From: Gambelia wislizenii
Lineage: Eukaryota > Chordata > Lepidosauria > Squamata > Crotaphytidae
Reading direction: 5' to 3'
DNA: 64,000 nucleotides
NCBI GenBank assembly: GCA_030847615.1
Contig: JAUMIR010000004.1
Coordinates: forward strand, 68,975,001-69,039,000
Shown here: positions 44,127 through 56,689 of the stretch, piece by piece
Layout: each line of letters begins with the position of its first letter
Position numbering within the stretch: the first letter of the stretch is position 1
Made by a program: the position numbers and the translations under genes
The notes under the pieces: generated by a model
The model's database searches: none
Seen by the model: the letters and a program-made list of their open reading frames with translations, nothing else
What the model was told of the DNA's origin: nothing

Positions 44127-44799
44127 CTACAGAGGAAGCACAAATTGAACCAAAATTAATCTGAATAGTATGTATCAGGGTCTTTTAAAGCATTCATTTT
44201 GCAGGTTCAAAGACATACAAAAGTATTGGAAGGGACCAAGACATGGGGAATACAACCAAGATCTCTACAGACTGAATTCTGTAGCCTCAACAACCAGGTT
44301 TTCAAAAATCACATACACAGAAATGCAAAGAAAATATCATTTCATGGTGGTGTCTTTAAAACCACAAGGAGCAGAAGGAAACCATATGTTTAAAATAATC
44401 TCTCACACACTTTCCCCTAATTATATATATAAAATTTTAAAATACTATTCTTCCCCTCTTCCCTATAGCCCTGAACACATTCGTAATTGTTATATGTGCA
44501 AATCATAACTTTTGAGCAAACATTTGGATTCAAATTACCAAGAAATAAACAGTCATCCACCTGCTTGCAGTTGTCTCTTTGGGAACTGCCACAAAGACAT
44601 TCTCCAGAGATAAAGCTCTTACAGAAATAAAGACAACAGAGCGAGCTAGGATAACCCAAGGTACACCTTCACCAGGGGTAGACAACATGGTGTTCCCCAG
44701 ATATTTTGACTACAATTCCAATTATTCTTGGCCTTCAATGAGGACAGGAGCTTATAGGAGTCAGTAGTACAAAATATCTTGGAGTACTGTTTATGTGGG
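44127..44799. other. Intronic DNA upstream of the C1 exon
   Basis: A faint MITE core (CTACAATTCCAATTATTCTT) lies near 44710. Nothing else is seen. Confidence 0.35.
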
Positions 44800-45470
44800 A
44801 ATGCATAATTGCTTTCACAAGAAATATGGCTGTTGAAGTCTTGGAGGAAACTGATCACACAACAAAACAGGACGTCTTGCTAACCATAGGCAACTGGAAT
44901 GCAAGAATAGTACATGGCGCAGAATCAAAGATGGTAGGAAAATTTGGCCTAGAATCAAGAAATCAGAAGAGCGACTGAATTTTGTGAGGCCAACAGTTTG
45001 TTTCGTCACAAGCACATTCTTCAAGTAACCAAAGAGGTAATTGTATACACGGCTATTACTGGATGGCCAATATAGAAATCAAATAGACTACATAATTGGA
45101 AGCAGAAGATGGAGAAACTCCATTATCTCTACAAAAACAAGACCAAGAACAGTTTGTGACACATATAACAAACTGTTAATATAAAAAATAAAGCTAAAGA
45201 AGAACACTAAACCAACCATAATGCTAAAATACAATCTGAAGAACATCCCCATACAATTTAAAGAAAATGTAAAAAATAGATTTGTAGTATTAAGCCTAGC
45301 TGACCAGGAGTCAGAAGAAATCTGGGCTGAAGCCAGGGACATTGTCAGGGTAGAATGCAAAAAGACACTAACTACAGCCAAAAAGAAAGAGAAGCCTCAA
45401 TGGATGACAGATGAAACTCTTCAAGCAGTTAAGGGCAGATGAGAAGCAAAGGTGAAAGGTGACAGAAATA
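44800..45470 (+). mobile_element. RTE/BovB LINE endonuclease region, decayed
   Basis: The plus strand, across stops and frameshifts, matches the BovB endonuclease and its linker. Pieces are DVLLTIGNWNARI (a mutated GDWNAKVG motif, from 44870), VGKFGLESRNQ (44937), then LKNIPIQFKENVKNRF and EEIWAEARDIV (45221-45350) and KPQWMTDETLQAV (45392). The order is that of RTE/BovB. It is an internal fragment, truncated at both ends, from a different part of the ORF than the piece at 9535-10000. Confidence 0.82.
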
Positions 45471-46959
45471 GGGTCCCAACACTGCATCCAGTTGCAGTGG
45501 TACATACCAGAGACAAATGTATCACCTCTTCTACTGTTTACCATTTTTTCCCAAGTAACACAGGGAGTTATAGTTCTAAAGGGGCTGAAAATTCTACGTA
45601 ACAGGTCTACATGAACTGTTGTTTTGGAAAGAATTGATGAAACAGAACAAATTCTAGAGAGGTCACTACACTATTGCACAAAGTCCAAAGAGTCTTATGG
45701 CATCCAGAAGACCACGGTGGAACAAATGTTAATGGAGTACTGCCCAGTTTCACATTCATATGAACAAGTGAGCTCTTGCACATGAAGTTTATACTACAAT
45801 ATGTCTATTAATTTTTAAAGTCTCAGAGGATTTGTTGTCAAGCGTGAGAAGCAATGTATCTAAGGTCAGCTCCTACGTTCTTTGGGAAGAGCTGTGCCAA
45901 AACAAAACAAAACACAACACAACTTGCTTTTGTTCTTGGGATATTGTAGGTCAACATAAACCATGTGGGAATAGCTTCCCATGGAGACAGTGATGTGGTC
46001 TGTATTCTTGATAGTAGAGAGTAAAATAGTAGATAGTAGATCACACTAAGTATGTGATAGAATGCTAGGTTCCTCGGAGCTGTAATTCCAAGCATTCCTT
46101 ATAGACAATTCATGAGAGTTTGTTAACCTACTTTATGTGTACAGTACACTATTTTTACATTTCCTACATTTATATTCCACTTTTCTTTCAAGGAGTTCAA
46201 GGCATAATACACTGGACTTTATCAGATGCGGCAAATATGGCGTCATAATGGTGCCTAATGAATGCAAAAGGGCGTGCGTATCAGATGATGTCGTCCTTTT
46301 GCAACCATGTAATATAAATGAGCTGTTCTTTTTTATTGATGGGCCAATCAATCAATAGATCTCCCATGGTGCTTTTTTGCCAGTATTGCCAGGATTTGAA
46401 ACCTCACGCCATTGTACTCACGTGAATACAGCATCAATGACAGAACACTTGTGGGTGAGATCGCAGCAGCCAGGTAGGAGATACTCTTTTTATGAACCTC
46501 CCCAGTTCACTTTTAAGTTGTAAAGTGTGTTTTGGTGCTTGTGTGAACGTTTTATGACTTTGGGGTATTTTTAAAATTTAGCATGCTCACATCTTCTCAT
46601 GAGAATCAGTGAGATCACTATCATGAAAGTGAACGGAGCTCCATTTGTGCTCTGTTCATGCTGAGGGTTGTTTTGCCAGCAGAAAAATGCTTTAAAATGT
46701 CAGCAAAAGAACCCTTGGAGAGGCTTGTCTGATAAAGTCTTCTGTCTTCATCTCCATTTTTACCCTTACAGCAATTGTATAAAGGTAGGCAGACCTGGGA
46801 GGGACAGGGCGGGATTACTTTTAGGACTAACACTCCCCAAAACTCCATGCTCGCTGGAGGATTGGGGGAATTATGGTCCAAAAAAGTAACTTTTACAGGC
46901 TCTGAATAGAGCTTATGCTGAGAGATTGTATAGGTACAAGAACACTCAGGAAGCTTTAT
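45471..46959. other. Unassigned intronic DNA
   Basis: No exon recognised. A GC-richer patch at 46215-46300 containing CAAATATGGCGTCATAATGG may be a further decayed transposon. Confidence 0.35.
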
Positions 46960-47035
46960 GCCACTTGGATATCTGAACCCGGATTTCCCCTGTACCAGTT
47001 CAACTTTCTAACCACACTACACGTTGCTGGTTCTC
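46960..47035 (-). repeat. tRNA-like SINE head fragment
   Basis: Inverted B-box region (GGATATCTGAACCCGGATTT) and A-box region (CTTTCTAACCACACTACACG) of a tRNA-derived SINE or MIR-type element. Short and decayed. Confidence 0.4.
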
Positions 47036-48202
47036 AATGATACACCATTACTGTGAAGGAGAAAATACCATCACTGTTACCAGCTGTGGTGTGGGCAAGC
47101 TCTTGAGAGAACAGCACTCAGCCATCAATAAAATGGGGGGCCAAGAAATTAGAGCAATTCACTGCAGTGATTTTATCTTCCATTTTCAGATTCAGATAAC
47201 TACCCAGCAATGAAGCATTGCTATATATTAAGAGGTTACACTGCACTGACAGGCCACACTGCATAATTCTTGCCATGAATGGAACTGTGCCAAACATGCT
47301 AGCCACCACAGAATTCGTAACACATCACAGCTCCCCTGCTAAGACACAGCATCCAGCATGATAATGTCCAGGGGCTCAGCTGCCTTCCTAATATCATCAA
47401 AATTCATGACTGCAGAAATAAAACATTATTCCTTTTATGCTAAAAGGCTGGGCTAGGGAGTCAAATGGCCCATAGACTTGGAATGCACTGTTAGGAGAGA
47501 GGAAAGAAATCAATAAACCAAAGAGCCTGCAAAGCACTGTAATTAAAAATGAAAATGTAAAAGGCAGCTGGCTGCAGTATAGGCAGGCCATTAAACAATG
47601 CTTTCATGGGAATTGCAAGCAATTCCTCTCACGCACAAGTGATAACTTGGAGAGAAAGAAAAGTGGTAATTCTTTCATGTTACTGCTGCAGGTAATAGAA
47701 ATTCTTTTCAAACACTCTACGTAGAGTGCTTCTTTTTATATAGACACACACACACGCAACATTTTGTAAGGGGGGAAAAGCAAATTGAAATTTCCCTCAC
47801 TAACATGATTATTTAAATTGCATTTATATATATAAATATATATACACAGAGACACACACAAAACATATTACTATAGGAATTATTCTAGGAATAATATGCC
47901 TGGGCTGTAATCTTAAACACACTCACTAGGAAATCTACCCAGATGAACTCAACAGAATTTACTTCCATGTTGACGCACCTAAAATCAAGCTATTACACAC
48001 TTTCCACATTTATTGGCACACAAGTGTTTATCAAAGAACAAAGAGAGAAGAGGTTGGCATTCTCTTTAAATCTTTCCCCCCTCCTTGGTGTGCCTATGTT
48101 CACGACATAAACAGCAGTAGCAGAAAAATCAGTCAGTATTTTCAGGCACATGGAACAGCTTTCATTTAAACATATCTTGCCTTTATGCCTAAGCAAGGAG
48201 TA
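47036..48202. other. Unassigned intronic DNA
   Basis: An AT-rich run TATATATATAAATATATATA and CA repeats lie at 47740-47860. No exon is seen. Confidence 0.4.
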
Positions 48203-48439
48203 CAGTTGGCCCTCCATATCCACAGATTCTGTATCCACAGATTCAACCAACCATGGTTTGAAAATATTTAAAAAAAAAAAAAACAACACCCAAAAAGCAA
48301 ACCTTGATTTTGTTTTTTTATATAAAGGATGCCATTTTACTATGCCACTGTATATAATAGGACTTGAGCATCCACGGATTTCAGTATCTGGGGGGTGGGG
48401 GGCCGGAACCAAACCACAGTGACTATCAAGGGCCCACTG
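48203..48439. mobile_element. Tigger-like MITE, intact copy
   Basis: The ends CAGTTGGCCCTCCATATCCA and (inverted) CAGTGGGCCCTTGATAGTCA are flanked by TA (48201-48202 and 48440-48441). It is 237 bp with an A-rich tract at 48269-48284. It serves as the intact reference for the split copy at 17290-19098. Confidence 0.85.
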
Positions 48440-48441
48440 TA

Positions 48442-49319
48442 TATCCTTATTTTTTCAAAATTATATTTAATTTAGAGTATAATACAATATAGGATTTATT
48501 ATACTATATTCAATATATTCAATAATTAGCACTTCTACAGTGTTATCTTTGTACAGGGTATTTTCCAATCTAGGAAAATCTCTTTCAGGCTATAATTGGC
48601 TAGTTTTACGTATACAGCACCAGAAGTTGTTTCCAGATGCAGCAGTATTCAGAATTCTTAAAAAATCCAATGATCTCTGCCTAAACAAAGGAGCTCTTTG
48701 CTTCACACAGGGACAGGGATATTGTGATTGCCAGAGAAGTTCCTTACTCCTGCAAAAGGATTTAAATTTTACTCTCTTTTGTCTCAACTGCACATGGCCA
48801 GAAGAAAGGAGTGGCCGCTGCCTGCATGAGATTCCTCATCTGAAACAGCATGAAGCATGTAGGCCTGTGACTCCAACATCATCACCTTTCTTTCTTTCTT
48901 TAACATCTTTTGCCTGATGAAGAAGCCAGTAGAGCTTCAAAAGCTTGTATCATGTGTTTTGCATTTGGTTGGCCAATAAAGGTATCACTTTTTTGGTGGA
49001 TTGTGGATGGTATTTTCTACAGTAACATAAGCAAGAAAGATAGGATAAAATAAAACACCTGGCATGGAGTAGCCAAAGTTTAAGCACCTTTCTTTCAACT
49101 AATTTACTCTTCAGCTCCCCCCCTCTCGCCCTCATTTGGAGTCCTTTTGCCATAATTTACTCTCAAGCTCCATCTTTATTCGCATACTGGCTCTGTTTGG
49201 ACAAAAATAATTCTATTAGATACAATTTGATACACATAGGGTGAATGGTTGTTGAGACAAACTGGTGCAGCTGCAAATTTGCAATAATGTGTATCAATCT
49301 GCATTATATTGCCTCGTAT
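48442..49319. other. Unassigned intronic DNA
   Basis: A 125-codon plus-strand frame (48540-48917) shows no domain, and the region has no exon-like signature I recognise. Confidence 0.35.
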
Positions 49320-49435
49320 ATACAAGCCCTGTATAATTTCTTTTTTTAATTGTTAGTCACCTTGAGTCCCGTTTTTAATATGTAGGTTTTATAAAGATTT
49401 TATAAATATAATAAATAAAATTAAAATTAAAATCC
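49320..49435 (+). repeat. L2-type LINE 3' tail
   Basis: TTGTTAGTCACCTTGAGTCC with AATATAATAAATAAAATT downstream resembles the L2-type 3' ends at 33000 and 35900. Confidence 0.5.
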
Positions 49436-49889
49436 AACTTTCCTGAATACTCTTTCCAATCACCCTACTAAATATACTCAAAGGAAGAAAGATTCGGAGA
49501 TGGACATCTGTGTCCTAAGATGAATGCTCTAATTGTAGAGAATTTGTTTTAATTATTCAGTCAACTCCCATTGTTCACTTGAACTCAAAACATTAATGCT
49601 GAATTATTATGATGATTGTTATAAGCAAACACAATGACCCTTCCATAATTTATTTGATCAGGTAATCCTCCTGCATGTGGATTTGTAAATACTGAAGACA
49701 AAGCAAATGCTGCATGATTTAAAAAAAATCTCTTAAAAGCTGCATCTACTGCAACAGTCTCATATTCAGCCTAAAATGTACAGTCAAAACATACACACAC
49801 ATACAGTAAATATGTGTGAACATACTGGCCCCAGTGCTCTCTTCCTCATGATATAAACTAGTGACTTGGGTCCCATTTTGTGGCCAGGA
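49436..49889. other. Unassigned intronic DNA
   Basis: No exon or clear repeat. Confidence 0.4.
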
Positions 49890-50440
49890 AGAATCACAGA
49901 TTCATGAGTTAGAAGAGACCACAAGGGCCATCTAGTCCAACCTCCTGCCCAATCAAACCAGCCTCTGTTTTAAAACCTCCAAAGAAGGAGACTCCACCAC
50001 ACTCTGAGACAGTGCATTGCACTGCCAAACAGCTCTTACCATCACAAAGCTCTTCCTAATGTTTAGGTGGAATCTCTTTTCCTGTAGTTTGAGACCATTG
50101 TGCCATGTCCTAGTCTCTGGAGCAGCAGAAAACAAGCTTGCTCCATCCTCAGTATGACATCTCTTCAAATATTTAAACATGGCTATCATGTCACCTCTTA
50201 ACCTTCTCTTCTCTAGGATAAACATACCCAGCTCTCTAAGCTGCTCCTCAGAGGGCATGGCTTCTAAACCTTTTACCATTTTGGTCACCCTCCTCTGGAC
50301 ACATTCCAGCTTGTCAATATCCTTCTTGAACTGTGGTGTCCAGAACTGGACACAGTGTCATAGAGGTCTGATCAAAGCAAAATAGAGTGGCACTATTCAT
50401 GTTCAGCTTGTGTGATGAGGCAGCTAAAAAAAACAATGCA
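49890..50440 (-). mobile_element. CR1 LINE, truncated 3' copy
   Basis: The minus strand ends in the CR1 terminus (GAGTTAGAAGAGACC inverted near 49910) and codes, from 50288, for [20 protein letters not shown] and FHLNIRKSFVMVRAVWQCNA, the CR1 ORF2 tail with mutations. About 550 bp, 5'-truncated. Confidence 0.9.
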
Positions 50441-50478
50441 ATTCTTGGCTGAATGAATAGGAGTATAGTGTCTAGATC

Positions 50479-50649
50479 TGTGTTTCTCAACCAGGGGTTC
50501 CCCAGGAGGTTGCTAGGAGATCCTCAAGAGATTATGATTGTGGGGGGAAAGCAATAGCAGTATATAGAATAATGTTTATGCAGGGGTTCCCTGAGAGCTG
50601 AAAATTATTTCAAGGATTCCTTCAGGATAAAAAGGTTGAGAAAGGCTGG
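50479..50649. mobile_element. hAT-type MITE with perfect 8-bp duplication
   Basis: TIRs TGTGTTTCTCAACCAGGGGT and (inverted) CCAGCCTTTCTCAACC; target duplication TCTAGATC at 50471-50478 and 50650-50657, identical on both sides. 171 bp, non-coding. Confidence 0.92.
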
Positions 50650-50657
50650 TCTAGATC

Positions 50658-52170
50658 AAGGGAAGTAAGTAAAAGAGGGAAATATGCTTTGAATCTGTGT
50701 TCCACAACACATTTGGCTTTGGCTCCACTTGTTATTTTATATAAAACAAAACTACCGGTGCCATTACACAAGTTCTTAAGGTTTCAACAAAACCATCAAA
50801 TACCCTCTTAACTGCTGAAAATCAACAGTTTATTGCTTTCCTTTCCTTCCTCTTATCTAGAGTCTCCCCCCCTTTTCTCTCTACTGCTTTCACATTCACA
50901 CACACAAGTACCCAAGATACGTACACGTTATATAAAACTCTACCATGTCAGAAGTACTGCACCACTACGTCAACACCTGCAATTTTGATTATATCTGCTG
51001 CTAACATCTATTCATCTATTTAGCTCATATCCTGTGAATGGTCATCAACTACACAGCATCCCCTGGTTTTCCTCTCCCATCATCACAAAAGACCTGCTAT
51101 GGTTCCCCACCTCAATTAGGATTGACTGAATAATCTGTCCTGATCACTTTCCCATTATTCTTCCTGCACTGTTGGAGCATCTTTATTTTTAGAAGGTAGG
51201 TTTCATTTCAAACATTCATGTGGATGCTTTGGTATTTTTGTCTGCAAGCCTAGAAATAGCTATAAGAACACTGGCTGCTTTCCAATTCCAGAAACTAGCT
51301 ACTCCTCATACTTGGTAGTTCACAAATCCTGCCTCATCCAAAATTTCTCCTTCTCCAACCATACTCGATAAAATGTATTAAGAGGTGCATTGGTGCAATC
51401 ATTTGCAATCAGCTTTTAATAACAACCAGGGAAGAGAGACTGAGAGAGAGAGGAAAAAATAGTGCAGAGGTGATACTGCAGCAGCATGGAAATGGAAAGT
51501 ACGGTAAAAGGAAATGGGACAAAAGTGTACCTTACCTGGTCTATACACTATGTACCTTTACAAATATTCTATAAGGAAATTCCACACTGGAGAGACATTA
51601 CAAAGAAGGCTCCCAGCACACGGAACTCAATTATAATGCATTCAAGAGGGGTGAACCTCAAACTCCAGAGTCCCAATACACCTCTCCTGGTATTTCCCAG
51701 TTAGCTACATTCCATTCCCCTGTACACTGTTGTTTTATGATTTCTTTGCTTTTCTGTGAGGTCCCATTCCCAAAGGTCTCGAGGCTTAACCACTGGCAAT
51801 AAGAGCTTCAGATTAAAATATGATGGGTTTTTTGATCCCACCCTTTTTCCGTTGGTCACACTGGAATACAGACTGAGAACATCTGTTATATGAATTCAAC
51901 CACCATGCTAAAAAAAAAAAAAAAGTTCCCCCCTTTTGCTGTATGGAGCAGGAGAAGAAGAAACTGCTGGAGATCAGTCAAAAGGCATACTATGGTTTAT
52001 AAGGGCTTCACAACACTGTGATCCACTATCACACCCCCTGTGTTGGGCTCCCTTTTTGTTTCCTCCCCCCACTCTCTGGCATGCACACACTGCCAGCCAA
52101 CCCACTCAGGCTACAACCACATTCACACTTACATGGCTAGAGTAACTCCCACAGAATTCAGTGAAACATG
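50658..52170. other. Unassigned intronic DNA
   Basis: An A tract lies at 51911-51924. No exon or identified repeat. Confidence 0.4.
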
Positions 52171-54753
52171 GGGGTCAGTTACACGACAGTTTTTATTGCA
52201 ATAGTTTGCACTTTAGTGCATTTTCGCACCAGTGCTGCATAGTTTACATGATTTAGTGAGAAACTGGTTGATCTGGTTAGTTTTCAGCTTTGTAGTTCAC
52301 ACAGACAAAGGTGGATCTTTGTCTGTGTGGACCTCCCAAGCAAAGGTGGACCTCCCAAGCAGATCTGGGGAAAAAATTGCTGGGAAGTTGGGAGCGAGGG
52401 AGGGAGAGTGAAAGCGCTGGCACCTTTGCCTCCCTCTTCTTCCCAAAGCAAGAAGGGTGAGAGGAAGGAGGGAGCCTTTCAGCCACTGAGGAGCCATCCT
52501 CCATCAAGCCCCGCTTCCCCTTACCCACCCTCTCTCTCTCTCTCTCTTGCACACACACACATACACGCAATCACAGCAGGGTGAGGGAGCGAATGGCCAG
52601 CCAGCCGAGCAGATTGCTATTCAGCCTCTCTCTCTCTCTCTCCCCCGCCCCCACACACAAAATACACACACAGAGGAACAGTAGTTAGTGGGGATCCATC
52701 AGCTGCAGCAGCCAAGCAAGCTGGGAGGCAAGACAGCTGGGCAATTGGGAATAGTACTGGTATAACAACAGTGGCTGGTTCTTTTCGTTTGAGGCTCCTC
52801 ACATCTCTTGAAAGTCTGCCCCCTCTGCAGGCAGTCCAACCAATCACGCCTCAGCTCTGCTGGGGCTGTTTCAGGAATCATAGAATCATAGAATTGTAGA
52901 GTTGGAAGAGACCATGAGGGCCATCCAGTCCAACCCCCTGCCATGCAGGAAATCTTGACCAAAGCATCCCTGACAGATGGCCATCCAGCCTCTGTTTAAA
53001 AACCTCCAAGGAAGGAGACCCCACCACACTCCAAGGGAGTGTGTTTCACTGCCGAACAGCTCTTACTGTCAAAAAGTTCCTCCTAATGTTGAGGTGGAAT
53101 CTCTGTTCCTGGAGCTTGCATCTATTGCTCCGTGTTCTAGTCTCTGGAGCAGCAGAAAACAAGCTTGCTCCATCCTCAACATGACACCCCTTCAAATACT
53201 TAAACAGGGCTATCATATCGCCCCTTAACCATCTTTTTTTCAGGCTAAACATACCCAACTCCCTAAGTCTCTCTTCATAAGGCATGGTTTCCAGACCTTT
53301 CACCATTTTAGTCACCCTTCTCTGGACACACTCCAATTTGTCAACATCCTTTTTGAATTGTGGTGCCCAGAACTGGACACAGTATACTAAGTGAGGTCTG
53401 ACCGAGACAGAATAGAGTGGCACTATTACTTCCCTTGATCTAGACACTATACTTCTATTGATGCAGCCCAATATCGCATTGGCCTTTTTAGCTGCCGCAT
53501 CACACTGTTGACTCATGTTCAACTTGTGGTCTACTAGGACTCCTAGATCCCTTTCACACGTAGTCTCATTCAGCCAGGTCTCCCCCATCCTATATCTATG
53601 CATTTCATTTTTCTGCCCTAAGTGCAGTACCTTACATTTCTCTGTATTGAATTTCATTTTGTTAGCTTTGGCCCAGCTCTCCAGTCTATCCAGGTCATTT
53701 TGAATTTTGATCCTGTCCTCTAGGGTATTAGCTACTCCTCCTAATTTGGTGTCATCTGCAAATTTGATAAGTATGCCCCTAATTTCCTCATCCAAGTCAT
53801 TGATAAAGATGTTGAATAGCACTGGGCCCAGGACAGAACCCTGTGGCACCCCACTGGTCACATCTTTCCAAGACGAAGAGGAGCCACTGCTGAGCACCCT
53901 TTGGGTTCGGCTGGTCAACCAATTACAAATCCACTTAATAGTTAACTTGTCTAGCCCACATTTTACATTCTTGTTTGGGAGAATGTCATGGGGAACCTTG
54001 TCAAAGGCCTTACTGAAATCAAGGTATGTGATATCCACAGCGTTCCCTTCATCTACCATGCTTGTAATTTTATCAAAAAAAGAGATCAGATTAGTCTGGC
54101 ATGACTTGTTACTCTGAAACCCATGTTGACTTTTTGTGATTATGGCATTGCCTTCTAAACGTCCACAGACTCTCTGTTTAATGATCTGCTCTAGAATCTT
54201 CTCTGGTATTGATGTCAGACTAACTGGACGATAATTGTTGGGATCCTCTTTTTCCCCCTTTTTGAAGATGGGGACAATGTTTGCCCTCCTCCAGTCTGCT
54301 GGGACTTCTCCTGTTCTCCAGGAGTTCTCAAAGATTATTGCCAATGGCTCTGAGATTATATTTGCCAGCTCTTTTAATACTCTTGGATGTAGTTCATCTG
54401 GTCCTGGAGATTTAAATTCATTTAGATTAAGAAGGTATTCCTGTACTACCTCTTTGCTTATTCTGTGCTGGATTTCCCTATTGTGTCCTCTGTTCCATTA
54501 TCCTCAGGTTGGTCACCCTTGCTGGTAGTTCCCACAGACTTTTGTGAAATGGTAGTTCACGCAACTGATAGTGCGCTAAGTCACACTACTTTTCAAAAAA
54601 GTCGGGAAAAGTAGAGAATGCCCTTATTATGCTACTTTTGAGTTTTTGAGCTCCCCGCTTCTGAATGAGGTGATGTTGTGGCACGATGTGTGTGAAGTAT
54701 TGGGAATCTTAGTGAATTCTTCACTGACTTATTTTGCTGTATAAACGGGCTGC
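52171..54753 (-). mobile_element. Non-autonomous TIR element split by CR1
   Basis: The two parts, 52171-52875 and 54521-54753, are the inverted homologue of 41367-42209. They share the end GGGGTCAGTTACACGACAGT, the block TTTTCGCACCAGTGCTGCAT and, after the CR1, GCTGGTAGTT..GAAATGGTAGTTCACG. The (CT)n and GC-rich middle is expanded here relative to the other copy. Without the CR1 it would be about 940 bp. It has no transposase. Confidence 0.75.
52876..54520 (-). mobile_element. CR1 LINE, youngest copy, long RT reading frame
   Basis: The minus strand carries an uninterrupted 432-codon frame (54344-53046) of the CR1 ORF2 reverse transcriptase, a nuclear enzyme that copies its RNA at nicked DNA. 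Visible are GEVPADWRRANIVPIFKKG, motif [35 protein letters not shown] and the catalytic [11 protein letters not shown] with FADD intact. The frame stops where the copy at 17427 continues WNTLPW, a TGG to TGA change. The 3' end (GATTCTATGATTC inverted) is complete, while the 5' part with the endonuclease is missing, the usual truncation. Good frame retention and close match to the other copies suggest recent insertion. Confidence 0.97.
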
Positions 54754-55826
54754 TAGTTATAAGGAAATAGGTATTGGGGGGCAATCTCAGTGCTCTAAAA
54801 CAATCTTCAGTAAAGAACTGGTAACACCCTCAACCTAGCCACATAACCTACAAATATAAATATGATCAATATAACCATTAAAAAAAAGTTTAACTGTTGT
54901 ACGAATTTATCCTTTCCAACATAGTCAAATTCCACAGACATCACCGAGTCTTTAAATAAGAAAAAAAAGATGGAGGGAAAAGTGAAATCAAACCTATCCA
55001 GCATTTGGATACCTTCCAGAATGCAAAATATTTATTGTGCTTGGCATCTTCTGCCGCACTGAATCTGCATAATGTAGCAAAGAACTATAACATGGTGGTA
55101 TCTTCAAAAGGGAAAGAGAGAGAGAGAGTAATTACTACACATTTCTATCTGGACTATGCTCAGAAAATTATGTTCATGCTTGGACTGCAAAGCACAGTTA
55201 AATGTGCAGCTGCAAAGCCACAGAACCAAAGCAAGTGCTTGTATCTGGCACCAGGAGAACTTTTTGGATATTCAAGAAATTGGGGACATTTTATTTATGT
55301 ATGTATTAAAAATCTCAGCTATGAACAGCAGTGAGAACATTTCCGACTACAGGAGACAACTCTTGTTGCCACCAGGCGGTGACAAGGCATTTTCCAAGGA
55401 TAGAATATAATTGGATATGAAAAGCAAGGTGTGTGGGATGGAACTTGACAAGACTAATGCTTACAGCAAGCCATACTCTCGAGCTATCACATCAGAGGAT
55501 TTATATATTCTGAAAGGAGATAGGAAATAAGTCACCATGTAAACAGAGAGCAAAATCAGGCTAGTTGGGGGAATAGGCCACCTTCCAATTAAAATTACAA
55601 TTGGAAGATTTTTTTCACAAGATACAGAACTTATCAAAAGATTCTGTTCAAGAGAGATTCTCTACCATTAATGGTCCCTCTAATATATGGTTGGGCCAAA
55701 TTGGCTGTTGAGCTAAGGGTGGTGAATCCGGCCACAGTGATCGATGCCTTTGTTTATTTAGGCTACTGCATGTGGGGCTGGCCTCGCAAAATGCTCAAAT
55801 CCTGTAGCTAGTGCAAAATGCAATAC
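54754..55826. other. Unassigned intronic DNA
   Basis: No exon recognised; the 109-codon plus-strand frame at 55005-55334 has no domain I can name. Confidence 0.35.
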
Positions 55827-55949
55827 CAGGGCTGGAATCATGCAAGCCTTCAGATGTTGCTGGACTGCAACTCCCATCAGCCCTAGGCGGCAGAGCTAAA
55901 GGTGAGAAATTTTGGGAATCACAGTCCAACAACATCTGGAGAACCACAC
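55827..55949. repeat. hAT-type MITE
   Basis: TTCAGATGTTGCTGGACTGC on the left and its inverted partner (AGTCCAACAACATCTGGAGA) on the right, with CAACTCCCATCAGCCCTAGG between. No clear target duplication. Confidence 0.5.
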
Positions 55950-56689
55950 TTCTGTTCTAATATATTAATATATAATATATTAATATCTTCACCAGGTAGC
56001 CCAGATTAATTCTGTCCCCCTTCCCTCATGTCCTATCCAATGCTGAGCAGCTCATTAAATGATTCTGATTGACCAGGAGTCTGCTTTCATAATTTCATGT
56101 TTTGTGTTCTACAACTCTGCTTTCACCCCATAGGACAGCCACCATTTCTCTTCTCTTTCAATTTCTTTGGAGGCTAATGAAGAAAATCCCTTTGTTTAGG
56201 TAGCCCTTCAAGTTGAAGAAAAGACACGCAACTGTCAAAAAAGTCGTGACTTGATTATTCAGCTCTTGATGGTATTAAATTTGCTGTTGTTTCTTTGAAC
56301 ATTTTTGTTTTCTACAGTACTGTTATACTTTATTTTACATTACTGTACATTACTTGGGGGTCCCGTGTCAAAAGTGGCCTATACATTTTTAAAACCCCAT
56401 CTACCCCCATTTCCCCAACTTTCTTCCAACCACTCTTTATAGCCAGGCACCTGGCAGAGATCTGACAGAGATCAGAAAGTGTAATTGTGACTTCTGGAAC
56501 AGTGAAGTTCTCACCCAGCCAATTAACTCCTATACTTTAGATGTCTCATTCTAAAGATTCATACAAAAACTCTCTCTCCGAGGCATTTAAATAGCTTGAA
56601 ATAAGTGCATCTTGAATTTGTATGGAAGTCTAATTTACTTCTAGGATTGGACAAGTCCTAAGAGCACAGAATGGCTAGGTTCACACATT
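55950..56689. other. Unassigned intronic DNA
   Basis: An AT-palindromic run (TATATTAATATATAATATAT) lies at 55960-55979. No exon is seen. Confidence 0.4.

Noticed and set aside
43937..44143. 68-codon minus frame over the RASSF5 exon
   Set aside because: Wrong frame; the correct frame is one base off and bounded by splice sites.
52277..52584. GC-rich block as a CpG-island promoter for long RASSF5
   Set aside because: It is homologous to the middle of the TIR element at 41367-42209, so it belongs to the transposon.
53046..54344. 432-codon frame, the longest in the window, as a host gene
   Set aside because: It is CR1 ORF2 reverse transcriptase, with the FADD motif and the CR1 3' terminus at 52876.
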